A DNA stretch of 64,000 nt. Source: Portulaca oleracea (lineage: Eukaryota > Streptophyta > Magnoliopsida > Caryophyllales > Portulacaceae). The notes beneath the pieces were generated by a model. It did not search any database. It had not been told where the DNA came from and saw nothing but the letters and a program-made list of their open reading frames with translations. Positions within the stretch are counted from its first letter, which is position 1, and every line of letters starts with the position of its first letter. A program made the position numbers and the translations under genes. Location of the stretch: positions 13,088,001 through 13,152,000 of the forward strand of contig CM055888.1 in assembly GCA_029582165.1 (NCBI GenBank), written 5' to 3'. Of the stretch, positions 56,381-64,000 are shown piece by piece.

Positions 56381-57440
56381 TATTCATCAGTTTGCATGCA
56401 TGTTTGTTTGGTAGCTTGTATTCACATACAAATTTATTATCTTGTCATTAAATATAATAATTAATAACCAACTTGCCTAACTTGTAGCTTGTTTTCACAT
56501 ACAAAATTACTCTTTTGTCCTCGAGTACAATAATCAAGGATTTCATACACAAATTTACTTTTTTGTCCTCGAGTACAATAACCAAAGATTCTAGCATCAA
56601 ATGAAAATTAAGTTGTTAAACCTATCACTTTGGAAGGACAGGTTAAATATGTCTCATATGTATATATGGTTATGGCAAATATAGGTCAGGTGTATTTCGA
56701 GTACAATCAAATTTGACACTAAAACAACGAGTCAAGTGTATTTCGAATTTAAGTAAATACTTGTACTTTTTATTCACACACGAATGGGCGGGTTAAACAT
56801 AATTGGAACATACACTTGGTTAGGGAAAATATAGGTCAGATATATTTCAGGCTCATACAAATTTGATGTTATATACACGAGTTACTTGTGTTTTGTATTT
56901 AGGTAAACTAATATAGGTCGGGCATATTTGACCCGTCTGTAGAACAGGTCAATTAGCTAGTACTCTATAATAAAAATGACACTTTCATATTTGTTGTTTT
57001 GTTGTTTGCTTGTCTGCTTACTTACTTGCTTGTGTTTACACACAAATTTACTTTTTTGCCCATAAGTATAGTACTTATTTGCTGCATATTGTGAATGTTG
57101 CATGTTAGCTTACTTGTGTTCACATACAAATTTACCCTTTTGCCCTTGAATATAATAATTAATCCGCAATTTGTCTTGTAGCTTGTGTTTACACACGAAT
57201 TTACTATTTTACCCTCGAGTACAATAACTAGGCAATATAGGTCGATTGTATATCTAGTTAGGGTAAATATGAGTCTGATTATTTCGGGTTCGGGTAAGTT
57301 TGACACTAAAAATGCGACTCAGACATTCGGGTTCAGGTAAATTTGACATTAAAAACACGACTCGCGTGTATTTCGAGTTTAGGTAAATACGATCAAGTGT
57401 ATTTTGAATTCGGGTAAATTCAGGTCGTTCTTTGACATTA
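56381..57440. repeat. Diverged repeat zone rich in two recurring words
   Basis: Words of type CACATACAAATTTACTTTTT / TGCCCTCGAGTACAATAA recur at about 56420, 56495, 56545, 57035, 57120 and 57190. Words of type AAATATAGGTCAGGTGTATT / TCGGGTAAATTTGACACTAA recur at about 56685, 56830, 57255, 57320 and 57395. They alternate without a fixed period. A Helitron-like terminus at 56960 falls inside. Confidence 0.6.
56929..56960 (+). mobile_element. Helitron 3' terminus
   Basis: GACCCGTCTGTAGAACAGGTC (56930-56950) forms an imperfect hairpin, followed by AATTAGCTAG and T (56961), the CTAG^T ending of plant Helitrons. The matching 5' TC end was not located with confidence, so element length is unknown. 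Confidence 0.55.
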
Positions 57441-57740
57441 AAAGTTTCATTTGAGAAGGCAAATGAAATTAGTTTTTTGTAAATATATTTTGATACAACA
57501 TAATATTTGTCCATGAAAACATTAAGATTCATAACATTCGACAATTTTTAAAGCATTTTATATTAATATGAAAACTAAATTGTTGTACATTGCATTTGAA
57601 AAATAAATATAATACCATATATAAATTACATAATACTATATTTTTATTTGTAATTTTTCATATTTATTAAAATTCAAAACAATACATATTTAATATAATA
57701 AATTTAATGTACATTATTACACCAAATTTACATTGTCAGA

Positions 57741-57779
57741 ACTATTTAGTTTGTGCCTTGCACGGACATTCTTTATTAG
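57741..57779 (+). mobile_element. Possible second Helitron 3' terminus
   Basis: A hairpin GTGCCTTGCAC (57753-57763), then GGACATTCTTTATTAG and T. The ending TTAG departs from the expected CTRR, so it is a worn or false example. TCTATAATAAAAATGACAC at about 56964 could be its 5' end. Confidence 0.35.
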
Positions 57780-58697
57780 TATCTATAAATATTGCTATCT
57801 ATAGAAAGACATAACACAAAAAATTAATGAAACAAATAAATCAATGCGAGCTGTATTTTAAGTTAATATTTGTCAACTTAATATCCTTTTCTTTTGAGAT
57901 AAGAAAACCCTAATTTGGTAGCATTTGCTTACCATTTTCAATATCTATAATTTAACTTTCGGTGATGGAAAAAACTACCTGGTTTGTTTGATATCAATTT
58001 TGTAGCTCCTTTTTTTTTTTTAAAAAAAATTAGCTTTTCACCTTTCTGTGTCATTATGTGATAGGATTTCTTATGTGATAGGATTTCGTTTGTTTGTCCT
58101 TTAATATTTATGTATTCTTTGAGCTTTTCCGCCAAATAGAAAACAAACAAAAAAAGATGGTTGTAATTGTAAGGGCTTGTTGCCTTCATTAAACTATAAC
58201 ATTAGATTGCAAGGGATGCAGCAGTCGGACTGTGATCTCAAGACTACAGTGCAACATGGTCCCTATTATGACGTCAGTATACATGATGTAAACAAAATTG
58301 TAATGACGCAAAAGATAACAAACAATCAAGGCCCAAACAACAGTTCAAATCCATGTTCATTAGAAAATTTTTTTAAAAAAAAGATCAAAACATAAATCCA
58401 ATTATCTAATACAACCCAAAAAGAAAATAAACCAATAAATTTGAGGATTAACCCAAAGAAATATCCAAATGTAATTTTTTCATAAATATAATTTCCACAA
58501 AACTCCGTGGAGTTTTCTAAACTACAAGATTTACATGATGTTACTCATTTTATGTTCCACACAAATCTGCAAAGATAAGTGTCAGCAACACAGTAACCAA
58601 AATGTTAAAATAAAAAGATCTAAAATTCATAAGGAAATGTTTGAAATCTAAAAAAGGAAGAAACTCGAAAAAGATCAACATTTCTAAACCAAAAATG
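57780..58697. other. Intergenic DNA without recognised genes
   Basis: AT-rich. A short direct repeat TGTGATAGGATTTC occurs at about 58057 and 58074. No domain was seen in any frame. Confidence 0.45.
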
Positions 58698-59016
58698 TTG
58701 GGTGCACTTATAGTGGTTGTCAACTATAACAACCACCGTAAGTAAAATAAATTTTATTTGTATATGTGTTGAGTTTTACCTTGACCATTGACTTTCTTAT
58801 TTAATATAAATCATAAAATATAGGCAAAAATTTAGATTTAAGATATTTAAATTTTAAAAAATTTCGGAAAATTTATTTTAATTAAGAAAATATATTTTAT
58901 AATGTTGTACTAAATAAAGAAAATGAATGGCGAAGATAAAAGTTGACACATGTATGGATACATATCGTTTTCATTGTGATGGTTGTCATGGTTGACAACC
59001 ACTATAAGTTTTTCCT
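58698..59016. mobile_element. MITE (about 319 bp), same family as the split copy at 26676
   Basis: Left ACTTATAGTGGTTGTCAACT and right GGTTGACAACCACTATAAGT are inverted copies, extended by ACAACCACC / GATGGTTGTCATG. Internal TATTTTATAATGTTGTACTA and GAAGATAAAAGTTGACACAT match the copy at 26676 in inverted orientation. Confidence 0.8.
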
Positions 59017-59019
59017 AAA

Positions 59020-60150
59020 TAACAACAACAATTAAAAATTTTCAGAAAGTCTTATCAAAATGTTAAAAAATATCTGAAAAATACTCAATACTAAAAACAA
59101 ATGAAAATTTTCAAAATTTATTTCCTAAATGTTCAAAAAATTCTAAAAAAAAAAGTTCAAAAGTAGAAAAAAATGCACATATTCAAAACTTCTATCCAAA
59201 TGTTCAAAATGGAAATGTACAAGTGGAAAATTTTAAAAAATGTTCAAAAAAATCATATCTAAATGTTCAAAAAGTTATATCCAAATGTTTGAAAACTAAA
59301 ATGGTTCAAAATGGACTTGTATAAGTGGAAAATTAAAAATGTTCAAAATGTTTTATTGAATGTTCAAAAACTTATGTCTAAATGCTCAAAAATTAAAAAT
59401 GTCAACAATGTCTTAATTACAAATGTTCAAAAATGTCTTATCTAAATGTTCAAACAATTCCATCCAACTATTTAGGACTTGTATTAATTAGTGGAAAATT
59501 AAAAATGTTAAAAATATTTATGTAAATGTTAAAAAGTTTTATCCAAATGTTCAAAAACTAAAAAACTCTTCAAAATGGACTTGTATGAATATCAAATTAA
59601 AAATGTTCAAAAAGTCAAATATAAATGTTCAAAATGACTTTCACGAATGGAAAATAAAAATTTTCAAAAAAGTTGCAAGAATATGTTCCAAAAACATAAG
59701 AAAATGTTCAAGATAAAAAAAAAGTAACAAAAAATACAATGCTCAAAAAGTCTTATGTAACTATTCAAAACCTCTTATCTTTATGTTCAAAACTAAAATT
59801 GGTGAAAATGGACTTTTCGAAATATTCAAGAAAATCTTAAAAAATGTATATTAAAAAAGCAAAAAGTAAAATGTTCAAAATAGTCTCAACCAATTGTTTG
59901 AAAAATCAAAAGAAAATGCTCAAAAAACCCTAAAAGTATCTGAGAATTAAAAATGCTCAAAAACATCACAAGAAAATGTTCAAAATACCATTAAGAAAAT
60001 ATTCAAAAACTATTAGATTTTAAAATGTTTAAAATGGACTATCCGAAATGTTCATAAATTAAAAAAATAGAGGAAAACAAAAAATGTTCAAAAAAGTTAA
60101 AAGGAATGTTCAAAAAAAGTGACGAGAAAATGTTCAAAATCTCATATATA
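59020..60150. repeat. 1.1-kb array of a degenerate AAATGTTCAAAA motif
   Basis: The word AAATGTTCAAAA or a one- or two-base variant recurs several dozen times at irregular spacing of about 15-40 bp, mixed with GTCTTAT(C/G)(T/C)AAATGTT and GGACTTGTA(T/A)-type words (for example near 59215, 59310, 59580). Nearly all copies are on the same strand. No long open frame exists. Confidence 0.85.
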
Positions 60151-60977
60151 GATTGAAAACGTAAGTATCTACCAATTTTCAATTTTATTTTCGATTACAT
60201 TTTTGTATACAGATTACAAATTGTGAAGCGTAGCAAAAACTTAAATTCAAACCTATTCACCACCAAATACCAAATTCAATGAAAAACATCTTAGTAGAGT
60301 TTTGCAATCAAAGTTCTAAGGAATTCGACTTTAAATGCATATAAATTATAGATGGAAAACAAATTAATCTCACAAAATTTTAAAAATTAGAAACAATGAA
60401 ATATAATTGTGTTGATAAACTGCTTTTCTTATTACTATTATAAACTGTATATGAAAATATTGAGGACAAAGGCAATTTGGTGAGGTCATTAATTTTTGGG
60501 TACGATACTATTTATTTTGTTAATTATAAATTAATTAAAATACTAATATGTGATTCTAGTATTAGATAAAAGATGATAAAAAATAACACAAAAAAAGTAT
60601 AAATTACTGCACAAAATTATTAATTTCTTATAAATAAATTCTTAATCACTTAGGATGAAAAAGAAAATATGAACCATTGCAGGGACTTATTTGCAAATTA
60701 ACCTCATAAATTTCTGTCACAAAAAGAAGGATACTTAAAAAGATTATGGGGGTTTAATAATTATTTTTACGAATTGGAAGGTAGTGAGAGTTATTAATTG
60801 CCTTAGTTACTGCTAAATAAGTGTTTAAAAAGGAAATCACTTACCGCAAAATATAACAGCAACAACAAGCTCTAAAAGAAAAAGGGAATAATCAAACACT
60901 GTTAAACAAAAATAGCACGGCAAGCTTTTTGGCTATCAATAATCGAAAAAAAAGAAAAAGGAAATCACTTAGATTGA
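60151..60977. other. AT-rich intergenic DNA
   Basis: No gene, paired terminus or tandem structure was recognised. Confidence 0.4.
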
Positions 60978-61253
60978 GGGTTGTTTGGCCACCCAATTTT
61001 TTTGGTAGCTTTTAGCTTTTTGAATAGCTTTTAATTTTTTGGCCAACGTTAAAAAGCTACTTGAGGTGTTTGGTAAGTAGCTTTTTATTTTAGTTTTTTG
61101 GACCCAATAAGCTAGTTTTCAAAAAGCTATTTGATTAAACTTTTTGACTTAGTTTTTCACAAAAAACTACTTTACCAAACATTTTTCCTACAATCAGCTA
61201 ACTCAAACAGTTAAAGTCAAACAGCTAATCCAAACAACTATCAGCTAACAGCT
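60978..61253. mobile_element. hAT-like MITE remnant
   Basis: Left GGGTTGTTTGGCCACCCAA, then TAGCTTTTAGCTTTTTG. The right side has CAAACAGCTAATCCAAACAA followed by CAGCTAACAGCTA, the complementary style of ending. TTTGGTAAG / TTACCAAAC occur inside. Ends do not pair cleanly. It abuts the next element. Confidence 0.5.
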
Positions 61254-62273
61254 ATAGGGGGCGTTTGATGCCCGACTTTTTTGATGGCTTTTTGGAGAAA
61301 ATGGATTTTTGGAGTGTTTTTGGCTGTTTGACTAGTCAATATGCCAATTTGGGGTGTTTGGTAGGTTGACGGATTCAATTGGCTTTGCTACTTGACTATT
61401 GGTGCCTGACTTTTTGGATGACTTTTTGGAGAAAATGGATTTTTGGAGGATTTTTGGCTGTTTGACTAGTCAATATGCCAATTTGGGGTGTTTGGTAGGT
61501 TGAGGGATTCAATTGGCTTTTTGCCCCCAAAAAGCCAATTTGTAAAAAGCTACTATGAGTAGCTTTTTGTAAATAGCTGTTGGCTTTTTATGTTTTAAAT
61601 TACCATATTGACCAACTAATTCACAAAAATTACAAAAATTGCCATCAAAATAATTTAGGTTTAGTTCTTTTAATTGTTCTCTTATCTCTCACTTCATTTG
61701 CGTTTCTTATCCTTTTGGACAATGGAATTTATGTATAATGATTCTTGTGTTCAAAATCTCCTAATTTATTTGCATTTCCTATTAATTTGGAAAAGAGTTA
61801 AATGAATTTAAATTGTATAAATACATCGGGATAAAAAAATACATTAAATTGTAAATATATCTACATTAAATTGTACCTAAAAATGAATATTAAATCATAA
61901 GGATATAACTAAAAATACATTAAATTGTAAAAATATCTACATTAAATTGTAAAAATACTTATGGATAAGAAAAACTAAAAATAAATATAAACCATAAGGT
62001 TATACTTAAAAATGAATTACAATATGGACAAAAAACCTAAAAATGAATTTAAAAATTATAATGTTAAAAAACACTAAAAATAAAGCCAAGGGTACAATTG
62101 GAAATCAGGAGAAAAAGTTATCCTACAAATGTCTAACTCTACCAAACACTCTTTTATACAAACAGCTAATACAAACAACTTAAAAAAACAGTTAACAAAA
62201 CAGTTAAAAGTCAAACAACTAATAAAATAGCCAACAACGAAAGCTAACAACTATCGGCTGTTTGACAGACAGG
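61254..62273. mobile_element. hAT-like MITE (about 1.0 kb) with an internal tandem duplication
   Basis: Left end GGGGGCGTTTGATGCCCGAC and right end GGCTGTTTGACAGACAGGG are roughly inverted. A segment of about 135 bp (61270-61405) is repeated at about 61407-61525, both copies containing GAGAAAATGGATTTTTGGAG and GTTTGACTAGTCAATATGCC. The middle (61620-62100) is AT-rich and non-coding. Confidence 0.6.
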
Positions 62274-62523
62274 GACTTGTAGTAGCTTTTGATCCAGCAT
62301 TATCTAAAGATAGGAACTGGGAAGTGTCCGTGGATTTGATTGGACTCATCATCTAAAACAGCCGCACTGACTTTTACATACGATACGAGTTTTCTATTGT
62401 GCTGTAGCTCTTTTGACTTTTAAACTGGGAACCACTGTGTGCTGTGCTTCCACCAAGATACATAAATGTATTTTGTACTGTAATTAAATATCTAACAAGT
62501 CTTATGTGAATCCTGTCTTTGCT

Positions 62524-62553
<30 letters not shown>
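62274..62553. other. Short intergenic stretch with (TA)n
   Basis: No gene. It ends in (TA)n at 62529-62553 that borders the next MITE. Confidence 0.5.
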
Positions 62554-62554
<1 letters not shown>

Positions 62555-63079
62555 GGATAATTGGATTCTAATAATCCCTATTTTCACTAATTGAATAATG
62601 GTGAACCGTACTTTCACTTTGAATTCTGGTGGTCCAAAAAAAAATAAAATTGGATTGTAGTGGTACCAAATCTACTTCCACATTCTTCTCATTTTTTTCA
62701 TTTCTACACTATATTATTTTTATTTTTTTCGTTCCTTTCCCTAGAAAGTTAATGAATTGTAGTTTCTAAAACATTTTTTAAATTATTTTTTTGAGACTCC
62801 GAATAATTATTATGATTTTTTAAAAATAATAAAAGTGAAAAAATCGTAAAAAATAGTAAAAAAATGAAAAAAATTGGGAGAAACGCTGTAAATTCATTAA
62901 AAATCATTGTAAAGTGTTATACTAAGTTTTGAATCAAATGCAACACAAAATCTATGATTCTCTCGAAAATATCCCACTACAATCTAATTTTTTTTTTTTT
63001 TGGCCACCAGAATACAAAGTGAAAGTACGGTCCACCATTGTCCAATTGGTGAAAGTAGGGATTATTAAAATCCAATTTT

Positions 63080-63082
<3 letters not shown>
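62554..63082. mobile_element. 529-bp MITE embedded in a (TA)n microsatellite (Micron-like)
   Basis: TIRs of about 88 bp: left AGGATAATTGGATTCTAATA, then GTGAACCGTACTTTCACTTT. The right end is the complement (ATTATTAAAATCCAATTTTC, AAAGTGAAAGTACGGTCCAC). Both outer sides are (TA)n tracts (62529-62553 and 63083-63112), the pattern described for microsatellite-targeting MITEs such as rice Micron. The interior is AT-rich and non-coding. Confidence 0.85.
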
Positions 63083-63112
<30 letters not shown>

Positions 63113-63115
<3 letters not shown>

Positions 63116-64000
63116 CAACATATAATAAACTTATTGTGAAATATATAATTTTGTAGTGATTTTTTTTTTCGATAGTTGGTAGCCAAAAGGTTAAAGAGTT
63201 TTACAAATCACAGCAACCGCAAAAACAGTCAGCAACTACCTCCAAGAAAATTACAAACAAACACTGTTAATATAAAAATACAAAAGGACGATCACGCCCA
63301 CTACTGCCAAGATTGAGACAACTCAAAACACGCTGCTAAAAGATCAAAACATCAGTTTGGTGAATCATCGGGGAATCGCACGCCGATATCATTTGCCAAT
63401 AGTCCCAGCTAAACGATCTATCTTAGCATTAAAGTTTTACTTATAATATGACTTTTAATCATAGCAAAATATTAAAAATATTACTCACAATAATTTTAAG
63501 TAAGACAGCATCATCCCATAAATTACATTCAAAATATTACTCACTATAACTTTCATTAATGGAGGAAGACTACCTACATTTCAATCTCTAGACCGCACTC
63601 AACATGTTTCCCTTGGAGTTCATTGTTGTTGTCATTGTTTATGTATTCAATGAGTTTCTCCTTTCGATTAAGACGTCTTTAACAGCCTCCCATGACAATT
63701 ATATGACAACAGATTTCAAATATTTTCACAAATTGATATATCTCACAAACAAGCATACAACCAAAAGATTATTGTTCTTGCTCGGTTAAGCCCCTGGGAG
63801 AGGAGAAACTGTAAGAACATCAGTAGAATTCCAGAAATGTACAATACCATCAGCAGGAAATATGCTCTACAAAATGTAACAATAGGAGAACGAATTCAGC
63901 GGGAGAAACTAGATGGGAAGATACATGAGATTTTTGCAGTTTTTCACCAAGCATATTCCTAATCGTACATAACCCCAAAATCGAACATAGAGGATCGACG
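63113..64000. other. Intergenic DNA; possible antisense LINE 3' tail at 63158-63440
   Basis: The run TTTTTTTTTTCGATAGTTGG (63159 onward) followed by TAGCCAAAAGGTTAAAGAGT could be the complement of a poly(A)-ended retrotransposon tail. The complement of 63350-63440 reads DRLAGTIGK then RRAIPR. No RT domain remains in the window. The stretch 63441-64000 shows no recognised feature. Confidence 0.3.

Noticed and set aside
59020..60150. CRISPR-like array
   Set aside because: Irregular spacing, degenerate 12-bp words, nuclear plant DNA; no direct-repeat/spacer regularity and no cas genes.
63604..63789. 61-codon frame at the right end
   Set aside because: No domain, promoter or splice evidence.

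Overview
The window is nuclear DNA of a flowering plant, very probably a eudicot. Evidence: AT-rich sequence, genes split by GT-AG introns, a plant-only RNA-editing PPR-DYW gene, a plant MATE exporter gene, TTTAGGG-type telomere motifs, a 5S-bearing Cassandra LTR, and many plant transposon families. I cannot name the species. There is no prokaryotic content. No gene in the window looks intact.

Layout. 1-7000: two Mutator-like elements (MULEs) whose outer ends face each other at about 705 and 3812. Between them lie a broken RABA-type Rab GTPase first exon (2080-2308) and a 1.4-kb near-perfect palindrome (2434-3812). The right-hand MULE carries a dead FAR1-type transposase on the minus strand. 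7012-10980: a Cassandra LTR, microsatellites, a CACTA end and a small MITE just upstream of the next gene. 10983-12796: an intronless PPR-DYW gene, apparently the orthologue of Arabidopsis MEF1 (At5g52630), broken by one short frameshifting deletion. 14621-25072: a 12- or 13-exon MATE gene of the DTX42/43/FRD3 citrate-exporter group. It carries a frameshift, a lost splice donor, an unrecognisable exon and introns swollen by a LINE and MITEs. 25109-34411: nested repeats. A MITE is split by a 5'-truncated LINE with target duplication, the LINE is split by a Ty3/gypsy-like LTR, and that LTR is split by a small non-autonomous LTR retrotransposon. 35525-37562: two Stowaway-like MITEs and a foldback element with about 0.5-kb arms. 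38150-43668: a decayed Ty1/copia element with its 3' LTR. 44463-55425: a complete 11-kb minus-strand LTR retrotransposon with perfect 5-bp target duplication. It encodes gag but no recognisable pol and hosts a Helitron. 56300-63400: Helitron ends, several MITEs, a 1.1-kb array of an AAATGTTCAAAA-like motif, a MITE inserted in (TA)n, and a possible LINE tail.

The genes do not form a pathway. Two formerly useful single-copy-type genes and one Rab fragment are all decayed inside deeply nested transposons. That suggests a redundant, silenced or low-recombination segment, or a duplicate copy whose functional partner lies elsewhere. I found no gene cluster or defence-like system. The notable content is structural: large palindromes, a gag-only retrotransposon, nested insertions whose target duplications can be read directly, and odd repeat arrays.
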